From: Marinomonas posidonica_A
GTDB lineage: Bacteria; Pseudomonadota; Gammaproteobacteria; Pseudomonadales; Marinomonadaceae
DNA length: 64,000 nt
Direction: 5' to 3'
Assembly (NCBI RefSeq): GCF_043643765.1
Contig: NZ_JBHZSP010000001.1
Location: 343,990 to 407,989 of the forward strand
Positions 1 through 8,244 of this stretch are shown here, piece by piece. A model generated the notes under the pieces. That model saw nothing but the letters and a program-made list of their open reading frames with translations, was not told the DNA's origin and did no database searches. Within the stretch, counting starts at the first letter, position 1; each line of letters opens with the position of its first letter. Position numbers and translations under genes: made by a program.

Positions 1-606
1 GCTCGTTCTGCGCTCAAAGAGGCGCAAAGCAAATTGGAAGAAAGCGTGGCGAAGTTTCGTGCGGATGCACAAGAAGAGTTAACCAATGTTCGTAGTAAGT
101 TGGATCAGATTCGCGAAGCGAGTGTGTCTTTAGAAGATAAGGTCTCTAGAACGCAAGTACGTTCACCGGTAAAGGGTATTGTTAAACAGATTCAAATTAA
201 TACGGTGGGTGGGGTAATTAAGCCGGGCATGAATATGATGGAAATCGTGCCGATTGAAGACTCCTTGTTGATCGAAGCTAAGGTTCGCCCTGAAAATATT
301 GGTTTTATTCAACCTGATTTACCTGCTGTGGTGAAACTGTCTGCCTATGATTTTGCTATTTTTGGTGGCTTGGATGGCACGGTGGAAAATATTAGTGCGG
401 ATACCATTCTGGATGAAGAGGGCAATAGTTTTTACCTAGTACGAGTCAGAACAGATAGAAACTTTTTAGGGACGAAGGAAGCGCCTTTGCCAATTATTCC
501 AGGTATGCAATCCAGTGTGGACATTATTACAGGGAAAAAGACCTTGTTAGATTATTTGTTGAAACCAATTCTGAAAGCCAAACAGAATGCGCTGCGAGAG
601 CGATAA
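1..606 (+). CDS. HlyD-family type I secretion membrane fusion protein, C-terminal part
   Basis: The reading frame is open from the first base, so the gene starts outside the window; about 201 residues are visible. The first ~55 are an alpha-helical, charge-rich stretch (coiled-coil hairpin). Next comes the conserved lipoyl-like half-motif around RTQVRSPVKGIVKQI, then a beta-barrel with the typical GGVIKPGMNMMEIVP and IPGMQSSVDIITGKKTLLDYLLKP segments near the C-terminus. These are hallmarks of HlyD/LapC-type periplasmic adaptors that bridge an inner-membrane ABC exporter and a TolC-like outer-membrane channel. The exporter genes should lie upstream. Family assignment is firm; the exported substrate is unknown. 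Confidence 0.88.
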   Translation, partial: ARSALKEAQSKLEESVAKFRADAQEELTNVRSKLDQIREASVSLEDKVSRTQVRSPVKGIVKQIQINTVGGVIKPGMNMMEIVPIEDSLLIEAKVRPENIGFIQPDLPAVVKLSAYDFAIFGGLDGTVENISADTILDEEGNSFYLVRVRTDRNFLGTKEAPLPIIPGMQSSVDIITGKKTLLDYLLKPILKAKQNALRER

Positions 607-706
607 TTACAAAAAATTTAGCTTTCATATCATTGTGATAACAAATGTTAACAACCATATCTTGTAAGCTAGATACAATGATTACAGCCAAATAAACTGA
701 ACGAGA

Positions 707-1348
707 TTGATTTTGAAAATTTTGTGTTGGAATACAGACGATGCTGTTTGGGAGCATTGGTTAAAAGTTGTCCCGCAGGGAGCAGAGCTTGTTCGAGTTG
801 ACAGCTTAGCGGCGTCTCGTCGTGCGTTGATTGAGTCTCAACAAGCATTTCAATATTGTTTTGTGTACTTAGCGGATGATTCGTTTTCGAGTCAAGTCGA
901 AGAGGTTGCGACGTTAAAGTCAGAGTTTTTAACTCAAAGTATGTTGGTGTTTCCAAACCAAGCTAGCCAGCAAGCCGCGTTACGTTTATTCTCAATTGGT
1001 GTGAATGGTCAATGTGCGCCTTATATAGGGGAAGAACAGTTATCTTTGGTGCTTTCAGTCATTGATTCGGGGGAGATTTGGGGTGGCAAAGCCTTTATAC
1101 AACAATTAATTAGTCAATCAGCGGAACAAGTCGATTCACCTTCTCTGGAAATGGACGGTTTGTCTGAGCGTGAAATGGACGTAGTGCGTTATGTGGCAGA
1201 AGGGCTTTCGAATAAGCAGGTGGCCACTGAGATGGCCATTACTGAGAGAACCGTGAAAGCGCACCTAACCTCTGTTTTCAAAAAAACAGATACTCGAGAT
1301 CGTCTTGCTTTGGCTTTGAAAGCAAAGCGTCACTTTTCAGTGCGCTGA
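707..1348 (+). CDS. LuxR-type HTH transcriptional regulator
   Basis: A 213-residue protein. The C-terminal ~65 residues form a LuxR/FixJ helix-turn-helix (GLSEREMDVVRYVAEGLSNK, then ITERTVKAHL). The N-terminal ~130 residues have the length of a response-regulator receiver, but I do not see the usual acidic pair or a clear phospho-aspartate, so it may be a pseudo-receiver. The start is a TTG at 707; no in-frame ATG precedes the conserved region, and a second TTG lies at 713. It follows the secretion adaptor by 100 bp and may control it, as LuxR regulators often do for adhesin exporters, but that is inference from position only. Confidence 0.75.
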   Translation: MILKILCWNTDDAVWEHWLKVVPQGAELVRVDSLAASRRALIESQQAFQYCFVYLADDSFSSQVEEVATLKSEFLTQSMLVFPNQASQQAALRLFSIGVNGQCAPYIGEEQLSLVLSVIDSGEIWGGKAFIQQLISQSAEQVDSPSLEMDGLSEREMDVVRYVAEGLSNKQVATEMAITERTVKAHLTSVFKKTDTRDRLALALKAKRHFSVR

Positions 1349-1367
1349 TAATATTCCTCCTAAAAAT

Positions 1368-1386
1368 AGCGCACAATTTTTGCGCT
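1368..1386. promoter_or_regulatory. Inverted repeat, possible NtrC enhancer site for nasT
   Basis: AGCGCA, seven bases, TGCGCT: a perfect 6-bp inverted repeat with the geometry of an NtrC dimer site (consensus GCAC-N7-GTGC). It lies about 105 bp upstream of the -24 element of the nasT sigma-54 promoter, a normal enhancer distance. No T-tract follows, so it does not look like a terminator for the upstream LuxR gene. The half-site differs from the enteric consensus by one base. Confidence 0.4.
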
Positions 1387-1489
1387 TCTCTACTAATTTG
1401 TGTTCAAAACACATTTGACGTTGCTTCTTTCGCCTCTGTTAAGCCTCATTTTACCTGTTTTTCCTTAAAATTTTAGTCATGTGCTTTAG

Positions 1490-1505
1490 TGGCGCATATC
1501 TTGCT
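1490..1505 (+). promoter_or_regulatory. Sigma-54 (-24/-12) promoter of nasTS
   Basis: TGGCGCATATCTTGCT has GG at 1491-1492 and GC at 1503-1504 with exactly ten bases between, and fits TGGCAC-N5-TTGCW with one mismatch. Transcription should start near 1515, leaving a ~30-nt untranslated leader that contains no ANTAR-type hairpin pair, unlike the nrtA, nasA and cynS leaders. Confidence 0.7.
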
Positions 1506-1546
1506 TCATTTATTGAAATTCAGCTTGTATAGATAGAGAGTGCACC

Positions 1547-2152
1547 ATGTCTGCGCCCCCAAAGAATGAATTAACCGTTATGTTGGTTGATAATGAACCT
1601 GCCCGAGCGGCGATTGTTGAGCAAGCTATGTTAGACAGTGGCTACCGTGTGATCCGTCGCCTTGAAAATGCGCTGAACTTAAGCCAGGCAGTGATGGAAT
1701 GTCAGCCAGATATGGTGATCATTGACATTGAATCCCCAGACCGAGATATGTTGGAAAATATGTCTCGACTTACCCAAGATAACCCAAGACCCATTGTGAT
1801 GTTTGCCGAAGAAGACGATTCTAGGCATGTTGAAGCGGCTATTCGTGCTGGTGTGAGTGCTTATGTTGTCGATGGGGTGAACAGTGGCAGTGTGAAGGCG
1901 ATTTTACAGGTTGCTATCGCGCGTTTTAGGGAGTTTCAGGCATTACGTTCTGAGCTCGAAACGGTAAAAACTCAGTTGGAAGACCGTAAGCTAATTGATA
2001 AAGCAAAAGGGTTGATTATGAAGCATCAACAGTGTGATGAGCCTGCGGCTTATCAAGCCCTCAGAAAATTAGCGATGGATCGCAGTCAAAGAATGACCGA
2101 AGTGGCTCGTAATATCATTTCAGTGATGGAAATTATGGGAGCTTCTAAATGA
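1547..2152 (+). CDS. nasT: NasT, ANTAR-domain nitrate-responsive antiterminator
   Basis: 201 residues. Residues ~9-120 form a receiver-like domain (VMLVDNEPA; possible phospho-site D60 in MVIIDIESPD, but only one aspartate in the usual acidic patch). A short coiled linker follows, and residues ~145-195 are an ANTAR RNA-binding domain (KLIDKAKGLIMKHQQ, then AYQALRKLAMDRSQRM). In Azotobacter and Pseudomonas, NasT binds two-hairpin leaders and prevents termination when nitrate releases it from NasS. The stop overlaps the nasS start (ATGA), so the partners are translationally coupled. Likely RNA targets are in this window, upstream of nrtA, nasA and cynS. Confidence 0.92.
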   Translation: MSAPPKNELTVMLVDNEPARAAIVEQAMLDSGYRVIRRLENALNLSQAVMECQPDMVIIDIESPDRDMLENMSRLTQDNPRPIVMFAEEDDSRHVEAAIRAGVSAYVVDGVNSGSVKAILQVAIARFREFQALRSELETVKTQLEDRKLIDKAKGLIMKHQQCDEPAAYQALRKLAMDRSQRMTEVARNIISVMEIMGASK

Positions 2153-3351
2153 CATCAGCGATAAAGAATTCTTTAGAATCTCAACAGACGGTGCGGATTG
2201 GCTTTATTCCTTTAATTGACTGTGCACCTTTTGTTATTGCCAAAGAGAAAGGTTTTTTTGCGGCAGAAGGGGTTCCAGTAACCCTATCAAAAGAAGCATC
2301 TTGGGCCAGCATTCGCGATAAAGTAACCTTTAATATCTTGCAGGGTGCACACATGTTGGCATCTATGCCGATTGCGGCAAGCCTTGGCGTTGGAACATTA
2401 AAAACCGCCATGCAAACCAGTTTTACGGTGAGCCACAATGGTAATGGTATTACGGTTGGCAATATTTTGTATGAAGAACTGACGCAGTATGTGACGCAAA
2501 GTAGTGATATTCGAAATGGTACCGCCTTGAAGCGCTATATCGAAGAGCGTGCAAAACACAGTCAACCCTTGCTTCGTTTTGCTGTGGTTTACCCATACTC
2601 TTCTCATAATTACCAACTTAGAGATTGGTTGGCTCGTGCTGGTATTGATCCGGATGAAGAGGTGCAAATTGTTGTCATTCCTCCAGTGAAAATGATCGAC
2701 AGTCTTAAGGCTGGTGATATAGATGGTTATTGTGTTGGGGAGCCTTGGAATAGTTTGGCTGTTGAGGCTGGGGTCGGTCATTTACTGGTAACAGGTTATG
2801 AAATTTGGGGAAGCACGCCGGAAAAAGTATTTGGTGTGAATTCCTCTTGGGCTGAACAAAACGAACTGACGCATCTCGCGGTGATTCGAGCTTTAGAAAA
2901 GGCTTGTGAATGGGTTGATCATCCAGCTAACCAGACGGAATTACTGAGTATCTTAAGTCATCCAGATTATCTAAATTGCAGTGTTGAACAATTGGTGTAC
3001 GGTTTTAGTGCGATTAAACCGAAAGGCAAATTTGATTGGCCGATGGAAGCGTATCAGCGTTTTTCAGGCCAAGAGATTAATCGCCCCTTACCCAGTTACG
3101 CGCTATGGATTATGGGACAAATGCATCGCTGGCATCAGTTGCCTAACGCTGCGACAACGAATTTAAATTCGATGGCGAAGCAAGTGTATCGTCAGGACAT
3201 ATATGAACGTGCCTCAGGAGACCATGATCAAGAATGGCAATGGCTTTTAAGCTCATCGCAAGAATCTACTTGGTTAGAGGATATTGCGAACGGTAAGGTG
3301 AGACTTCATCCCAAAGGTATCCTAAAAGGGTTTATAAAATCAGAGGATTAA
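2149..3351 (+). CDS. nasS: NasS, cytoplasmic nitrate sensor (NrtA/CmpA-like)
   Basis: 400 residues, homologous along its length to the nitrate-binding protein encoded next to it at 3663 (shared segments such as GYCVGEPWN, YEIWG/YEIWK, PEKVFGV and YRQDIY/YRPDIY). It lacks a signal peptide: it begins MTSAIKNSLESQQTVRIGFI and goes straight into the binding fold. This is the known arrangement of NasS, a transporter-derived cytosolic sensor that sequesters NasT without nitrate. It overlaps nasT by four bases. The two NrtA-like genes are clearly old paralogues, not a recent duplication. Confidence 0.9.
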   Translation: MTSAIKNSLESQQTVRIGFIPLIDCAPFVIAKEKGFFAAEGVPVTLSKEASWASIRDKVTFNILQGAHMLASMPIAASLGVGTLKTAMQTSFTVSHNGNGITVGNILYEELTQYVTQSSDIRNGTALKRYIEERAKHSQPLLRFAVVYPYSSHNYQLRDWLARAGIDPDEEVQIVVIPPVKMIDSLKAGDIDGYCVGEPWNSLAVEAGVGHLLVTGYEIWGSTPEKVFGVNSSWAEQNELTHLAVIRALEKACEWVDHPANQTELLSILSHPDYLNCSVEQLVYGFSAIKPKGKFDWPMEAYQRFSGQEINRPLPSYALWIMGQMHRWHQLPNAATTNLNSMAKQVYRQDIYERASGDHDQEWQWLLSSSQESTWLEDIANGKVRLHPKGILKGFIKSED

Positions 3352-3464
3352 TCGGCCATGTTATGGTGCGCTGTGCCTGATTTGAGAGCAAAAGAGGGCT
3401 TTTTTTGAAGTTTTTAATGAACTGAAAACCATTTAATCGATATAAATCAGTAGGTTATTTTTTT

Positions 3465-3480
3465 TGGCATATATCCTGCT
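3465..3480 (+). promoter_or_regulatory. Sigma-54 promoter of the nrt-nir operon
   Basis: TGGCATATATCCTGCT: GG at 3466-3467 and GC at 3478-3479 with ten bases between. The predicted start near 3491 gives a leader of ~170 nt before nrtA. A degenerate NtrC-like site, GCCATGTTATGGTGC at 3355-3369 (consensus GCAC-N5-TGGTGC), sits about 95 bp upstream, right after the nasS stop. Confidence 0.65.
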
Positions 3481-3555
3481 AACCAATATACATTGATAGA
3501 TTATCAGCTAAACATTTTGGTGAAATGAGCAATGATGCTGGTTGTCACCCACAGG

Positions 3556-3599
3556 ATTGAAGGCTCAATGTAGAGTCGTTTATGAATGGCAAAGGTGCC
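3556..3599 (+). promoter_or_regulatory. Candidate ANTAR two-hairpin RNA target in the nrtA leader
   Basis: P1: ATTG (3556-3559), loop AAGGCT, CAAT (3566-3569). P2: GGC (3588-3590), loop AAAGGT, GCC (3597-3599). Both six-base loops have A at position 1 and G at position 4, as in RNAs bound by ANTAR proteins. P2 shares bases 3592-3599 with the 5' arm of the following terminator, so the two are mutually exclusive. Stems are short (4 and 3 bp), and a second possible P1 exists at 3528-3539 (AGC, loop AATGAT, GCT). The motif choice was made by eye. Confidence 0.55.
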
Positions 3600-3639
3600 T
3601 GCAAACACACAATTGTGTGATTTGCATGCGCCTTTTTTT
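3592..3639 (+). terminator. Intrinsic terminator (attenuator) in the nrtA leader
   Basis: A long hairpin: arm AAGGTGCCTGCAAA (3592-3605) pairs with TTTGCATGCGCCTT with one mismatch and one wobble. Inside it the palindrome CACAATTGTG closes the loop, and a run of seven T follows (3633-3639). It ends only ~24 bp before the nrtA start codon, so it terminates the leader, not nasS. This is the expected arrangement for NasT-controlled antitermination. Confidence 0.75.
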
Positions 3640-3662
3640 GTGTCTTGAAGCGGAGAGTAACG

Positions 3663-5072
3663 ATGAATTTGAGGTCTTTGGAAACGGTTATGCAATTGCC
3701 GAAAGTGGCAGAATCAGTGAAAAAGTCCACTGCGGCTTTGCTGTTGGGGTCCTTTTTGATGGCTGGTGCCGCTCACGCGGAGTTGGATTATCCGGAGAAA
3801 GAAGAATTGAAGTTTGGCTTTATTAAGCTAACGGATATGGCACCTTTGGCCATTGCTTACGAAAAAGGCTATTTCGAAGACGAAGGTCTTTACGTTACTT
3901 TGGAAGCACAAGCGAATTGGAAAGTCCTGTTAGACCGGGTGATTGATGGACAATTAGATGGTGCTCATATGCTGGCAGGTCAGCCATTGGGCGCAACGAT
4001 TGGTTATGGTACCAAAGCGCACATTATTACCGCATTTAGCATGGACTTGAACGGTAACGGCATTACTGTTTCAAATGATGTTTGGGAAGAGATGAAACCC
4101 AACATCGACAAAGGCGTAGACGGTAAGCCTGTTCACCCTATTAGTGCGAGTGCTTTAAAACCTGTCGTGGACCGTTATCGGTCAGAAGGTAAGCCGTTCA
4201 ATATGGGCATGGTATTTCCTGTGTCGACGCACAATTATGAATTGCGCTATTGGTTAGCAGCAGGCGGTATTCATCCAGGTTATTACGCACCTGCGAAAGG
4301 CGACACCAGTGGCCAAATCGATGCCGATGCTATGTTGTCAGTAACGCCGCCGCCCCAAATGCCCGCCACAATGGAGGCTGGAACCATACATGGTTACTGT
4401 GTTGGTGAACCTTGGAATCAACAAGCGGTATTCAAAGGCATTGGTGTACCAGTTATTACCGACTACGAGATCTGGAAAAACAATCCAGAAAAAGTATTTG
4501 GTGTCAGTAAAGAGTGGGCTGACGAGTACCCAATTACGCATATTCGCGTAGTCAAAGCCATGATTCGAGCGGCGAAATGGTTGGACGAAAACAACAATGC
4601 TAACCGCCCAGAAGCGGTGAAAATTCTGTCGCAAAGCCAATACGTTGGTGCGGATTACGATGTTATCGCAAACAGTATGACGGGAACATTTGAATATGAA
4701 AAAGGCGATAAGCGTGACGTACCAGATTTTAATGTGTTCTTCCGTCATAACGCGACTTACCCTTACTACAGTGATGCGATTTGGTATCTAACCCAAATGC
4801 GCCGTTGGGGACAAATCGCAGAGCCTAAATCTGATGAATGGTTCATGAAAACCGCGAAAGAAGTGTATCGCCCTGATATCTACGCGCAAGCGGCTGAATC
4901 TTTGATTGAAGACGGTTTTATGCAGGCTTCTGATTTCCCAGATTTTGCAACGGAAGATGGTTTTAAATCGCCACAAAGTGATTTTATTGACGGCATTACT
5001 TATGACGGTAAGCATCCAAATGATTACTTGAAGAGCTTTCAGATTGGTCTGAAAGGTGATGATCAGATTTAA
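3663..5072 (+). CDS. nrtA: Nitrate ABC transporter periplasmic binding protein
   Basis: The chosen start is ATG 3663, preceded by GGAGAG at 3651-3656; an upstream in-frame TTG at 3645 lies at the foot of the attenuator and overlaps the ribosome site. The 469-residue product has an N-terminal signal (hydrophobic STAALLLGSFLMAGAAHA, cleavage after AHA) and then a CmpA/NrtA-type binding fold. It binds nitrate (possibly nitrite) and delivers it to the NrtB permease. It is the first gene of nrtA-nrtB-ATPase-oxidoreductase-nirB-nirD, all on the plus strand with short gaps. Length and motifs are normal for NrtA. Confidence 0.92.
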   Translation: MNLRSLETVMQLPKVAESVKKSTAALLLGSFLMAGAAHAELDYPEKEELKFGFIKLTDMAPLAIAYEKGYFEDEGLYVTLEAQANWKVLLDRVIDGQLDGAHMLAGQPLGATIGYGTKAHIITAFSMDLNGNGITVSNDVWEEMKPNIDKGVDGKPVHPISASALKPVVDRYRSEGKPFNMGMVFPVSTHNYELRYWLAAGGIHPGYYAPAKGDTSGQIDADAMLSVTPPPQMPATMEAGTIHGYCVGEPWNQQAVFKGIGVPVITDYEIWKNNPEKVFGVSKEWADEYPITHIRVVKAMIRAAKWLDENNNANRPEAVKILSQSQYVGADYDVIANSMTGTFEYEKGDKRDVPDFNVFFRHNATYPYYSDAIWYLTQMRRWGQIAEPKSDEWFMKTAKEVYRPDIYAQAAESLIEDGFMQASDFPDFATEDGFKSPQSDFIDGITYDGKHPNDYLKSFQIGLKGDDQI

Positions 5073-5153
5073 AGACTTATTAAGCAGTGGGCTTATTTAG
5101 GCCCATTGCAAGATGAGTGAGTTCGCCGTTTTACAACTAGCAGGAATATCGCC

Positions 5154-6119
5154 ATGTCAGATTTATCCATCCACTCTTTAAAGGAAAAGCTAGAGCAGAT
5201 TTCTCTCAAAAGCCTTCTTTTGCCTCTATGTGGAATCCTTATTTTTATTATGCTCTGGCAGGTGGGGGCCAGCCGAGTGCACACTTCGCTTGGTGTCTTT
5301 CCTGGGCCTGCTGTGGTTTATGAACAATGGGGCAACCTGATTAGTGAGCATCAGAATGAAAGAGCAAAAGAGCAACAATTTTATGAACGTCAGGAAGACA
5401 GGATAGCCAAACGTCAGGCAAAAGACCCGAGTTATGTGGGTAAAATTCGCAGCTATACCGGCAAACCGACGTTCTTTGACCAAATTTTTACCAGTTTGTA
5501 TACCGTCCTAGCGGGCTTTGGCTTAGCCTGCCTGATTGCCATTCCATTAGGCATTTTGATCGGTTTGAATAATGCGGTGTACAGTGCGCTAAACCCAGTT
5601 ATTCAAGTCTTTAAACCCGTGTCACCTCTTGCTTGGTTACCGCTTGTCACCATGGTGGTCAGTGCGACCTATGTATCGGATGCCCCGATCTTCTCTAAAT
5701 CCTTTTTAACCTCCATGTTCACGGTCACTCTATGTTGTATGTGGCCGACCTTAATTAACACGGCGGTCGGTGTGGCGGCGGTTGAGAAAGATTTGCTGAA
5801 TGTGTCAAAAGTACTGCGCTTGGGGTGGTTTACTCATGTGATGAAAATCGTCATCCCATCGGCCATTCCACTGATGTTCACTGGTTTGCGCTTGTCTTTA
5901 GGGATTGCCTGGATGGTACTGATTGCCGCAGAAATGCTGGCGCAGAACCCTGGTTTAGGCAAGTTTGTGTGGGATGAATTTCAAAATGGCAGCTCTAACT
6001 CCCTTGGTCGCATTATGGTGGCCGTGTTGATGATAGGTTTCATCGGCTTTTTATTAGATCGAGCCATGTTGATGGTTCAGCGTTTTGTGTCTTGGGATAA
6101 GACACAAATTTTACGATAG
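5154..6119 (+). CDS. nrtB: Nitrate ABC transporter permease
   Basis: 321 residues. One N-terminal membrane segment (~20-42) is followed by a charged, glutamine-rich stretch (~60-95) with REDRIAKRQAKD-like composition. Then come the binding-protein-dependent permease domain with about five more helices and the EAA-type loop (AAEMLAQNPGLGKFVWDEFQ). It forms the channel of the nitrate importer with NrtA and the ATPase encoded next. The stop (6117-6119) is followed within ten bases by the ATPase start. Confidence 0.9.
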   Translation: MSDLSIHSLKEKLEQISLKSLLLPLCGILIFIMLWQVGASRVHTSLGVFPGPAVVYEQWGNLISEHQNERAKEQQFYERQEDRIAKRQAKDPSYVGKIRSYTGKPTFFDQIFTSLYTVLAGFGLACLIAIPLGILIGLNNAVYSALNPVIQVFKPVSPLAWLPLVTMVVSATYVSDAPIFSKSFLTSMFTVTLCCMWPTLINTAVGVAAVEKDLLNVSKVLRLGWFTHVMKIVIPSAIPLMFTGLRLSLGIAWMVLIAAEMLAQNPGLGKFVWDEFQNGSSNSLGRIMVAVLMIGFIGFLLDRAMLMVQRFVSWDKTQILR

Positions 6120-6129
6120 GAGAATGATC

Positions 6130-6975
6130 ATGGCGACGCATCTAGACATCAGTCAGGTATCCATCGAATTTCCAACGCCAAAGGGTTCATTTAAAGCCTT
6201 AGACGGAGTGAATTTAAAGATTAATAAAGGCGAGTTTGTGTCTCTGATTGGACACTCAGGCTGTGGTAAATCCACTGTATTGAACATAGTGGCGGGTTTG
6301 TATGACGCGACAGAAGGTGGCGTGTTATTGGATGGTAAAGAGGTCAAAGGACCAGGGCCAGAGCGCGCGGTAGTGTTTCAAAACCATTCCTTGTTGCCTT
6401 GGTTAACCTCTTACCAGAATGTTGAGTTGGCGGTGAAGCAAGTCTTTAAAAAGACCAAATCGAAAAAAGAGATGCACGATTGGATCATGCATAACTTGGA
6501 TTTGGTGCATATGACACATGCGGCAGATAAACGACCAGACGAAATATCCGGTGGTATGAAGCAACGTGTGGGCATTGCCAGAGCCTTGGCGATGGAGCCA
6601 AGTGTGCTGTTGATGGATGAGCCATTTGGTGCTTTGGATGCCTTGACTCGAGCCCATTTACAAGATTCGCTTATGGACATCCAAAAAGACCTAAATAATA
6701 CCGTCATTATGATTACTCACGATGTGGATGAGGCGGTATTACTGTCTGATCGCATTATCATGATGACCAATGGCCCAGCGGCGACGATAGGCGAAATATT
6801 AGAGGTGGATTTACCGCGACCACGTGATCGTTTGGCATTAGCAAACGATGCGAAGTACGTGGATTATCGCGCTCAAGTACTGACGTTCTTGTATGAAAAG
6901 CAGCGTAAGGTTGAGTCGATTAGTGGTGCTGCTAAAGCTTCTAGCCCGTCTACAGCGAAAGTGGCTAACGCGTAA
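6130..6975 (+). CDS. nrtD: Nitrate ABC transporter ATPase (NrtD-like)
   Basis: Start chosen at ATG 6130, 7 bases after AGGAG (6118-6122, overlapping the nrtB stop); ATG 6124 is too close to that site and the frame further upstream overlaps nrtB. 281 residues with Walker A GHSGCGKST, Q-loop VVFQNHSLLPW, signature ISGGMKQR, Walker B VLLMDEPFGALD and switch His in MITHDVDEA. It lacks the extra binding-protein domain found at the C-terminus of cyanobacterial NrtC, so by architecture it is the NrtD type. The symbol is by analogy; related enterobacterial systems call it NasD. Confidence 0.88.
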   Translation: MATHLDISQVSIEFPTPKGSFKALDGVNLKINKGEFVSLIGHSGCGKSTVLNIVAGLYDATEGGVLLDGKEVKGPGPERAVVFQNHSLLPWLTSYQNVELAVKQVFKKTKSKKEMHDWIMHNLDLVHMTHAADKRPDEISGGMKQRVGIARALAMEPSVLLMDEPFGALDALTRAHLQDSLMDIQKDLNNTVIMITHDVDEAVLLSDRIIMMTNGPAATIGEILEVDLPRPRDRLALANDAKYVDYRAQVLTFLYEKQRKVESISGAAKASSPSTAKVANA

Positions 6976-6989
6976 CAGGGTAATTCATC

Positions 6990-8204
6990 ATGATGCGAGT
7001 AGTGATAATTGGTGCCGGTATGGCGGGCAGTAAATTAGCAGAAGAATTGGCGCATAACGCCACCGTTAAGCTTGCTATTACCCTAATCGGTGAAGAGCCT
7101 AAAGTAGGCTATAACCGTATTATGTTGTCTTCATTATTGGCTCAGGAAATTGGTGATGAAGACATGTCACTGGTGGATCTACAAAAGATGGGGCAAACCG
7201 GTGTTGATATTCTTGCTGAAGACCCAGTGGTTAGGATTTCAAGCGAACAAAAACAAGTGACCTTGTCATCTGGTCGTGTGATTGATTACGACAAGCTGGT
7301 GTTCGCAACGGGTTCTAAAGCCAATATGTTGCCTATTGAAGGGGCGATGGCGAGCAATGTAATGGGCTTTCGTACTTGGCAAGACGTGGATCGCATGGCG
7401 GATTTGCCTGTAGCACAAAAAGTGGCCGTAATAGGCGGTGGCTTACTTGGGTTAGAGGCTGCCGTAGGTTTGGTAAAACGCGGTCATCAGGTCACGGTAT
7501 TTCATCGCAGTGGTCACTTATTAAATCGACAGTTAGACGCGTCCGCGGCCAGTCTACTGCAGTGTCGTCTTGAAACAATGGGGGTTGAGTTTTGTTTATC
7601 TGATAGTCCTACGCAATTTATTCATGATGCGTCAGGTACGGTGTGTCAGTTATTGCACGGTGATGGACAGCAAAAACCAGTGGATCTGGTGATCATGGCA
7701 GCAGGGATTGTGCCTGAAACCCAGTTGGCTAAGCAGGCAGGTTTGGTAGTAAAAAAAGCGATTCTGGTTGATGCACAAATGACCACGTCAGATACCGATA
7801 TTTATGCGCTGGGTGAATGTTGTGAATTTGAGCAGCAAACGTTTGGCTTGCTGGCCCCAATTTGGTCACAGATCAGCGTATTAACTCAGGTGCTGACTGG
7901 TAGTGCAGCCAATTTTGCTATCGTGCCAACACCAACCAAATTAAAAGTATCAGGCATTAACCTGTTTTCGGTGGGAAAAATTCAACCTGATACAAATGAC
8001 GCTTGCCTTATTTTTGAAGATGTAAGCGCAAATCACTATCGCAAACTGGTGGTCAACGACGGCCTTCTGGTGGGCGCAATTCTATACGGCAACGTCGCCG
8101 ATGGTAGCTGGTACTTCCAGCTGATTCAAAATAAGACGAAGGTTACCGACATACTGGATCGACTGATTTTTGGCGAAGCCTATTGCTCGTCGCAAGTCGC
8201 TTGA
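6990..8204 (+). CDS. FAD/NAD(P)-dependent oxidoreductase of the nitrate operon
   Basis: 404 residues with an N-terminal FAD dinucleotide fold (VVIIGAGMAGSKLAEEL), a central NAD(P) fold (VAVIGGGLLGLEAAVGL) and the GD-box-like DIYALGECCEF. The fold is that of the N-terminal half of NirB and rubredoxin/ferredoxin reductases, but there is no iron-sulfur domain. Lying between the nitrate transporter and nirB, it is a good candidate to pass electrons from NAD(P)H to the nitrate reductase encoded at 11412, which has no flavin domain of its own. That role is inference. It starts 15 bp after the ATPase and ends 40 bp before nirB. Confidence 0.8.
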   Translation: MMRVVIIGAGMAGSKLAEELAHNATVKLAITLIGEEPKVGYNRIMLSSLLAQEIGDEDMSLVDLQKMGQTGVDILAEDPVVRISSEQKQVTLSSGRVIDYDKLVFATGSKANMLPIEGAMASNVMGFRTWQDVDRMADLPVAQKVAVIGGGLLGLEAAVGLVKRGHQVTVFHRSGHLLNRQLDASAASLLQCRLETMGVEFCLSDSPTQFIHDASGTVCQLLHGDGQQKPVDLVIMAAGIVPETQLAKQAGLVVKKAILVDAQMTTSDTDIYALGECCEFEQQTFGLLAPIWSQISVLTQVLTGSAANFAIVPTPTKLKVSGINLFSVGKIQPDTNDACLIFEDVSANHYRKLVVNDGLLVGAILYGNVADGSWYFQLIQNKTKVTDILDRLIFGEAYCSSQVA

Positions 8205-8244
8205 TTCAGAGACAGTAACGCCAGACTCCGACAAGGGGAAACAC

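Noticed and set aside
1368..1386. Terminator of the LuxR-type gene
   Set aside because: The stem AGCGCA/TGCGCT is short and not followed by a T run; an NtrC-type site fits its position better.
3645..3662. Upstream TTG start for nrtA
   Set aside because: It would start at the foot of the attenuator and include the GGAGAG ribosome site in the coding sequence; ATG 3663 gives a proper signal peptide.
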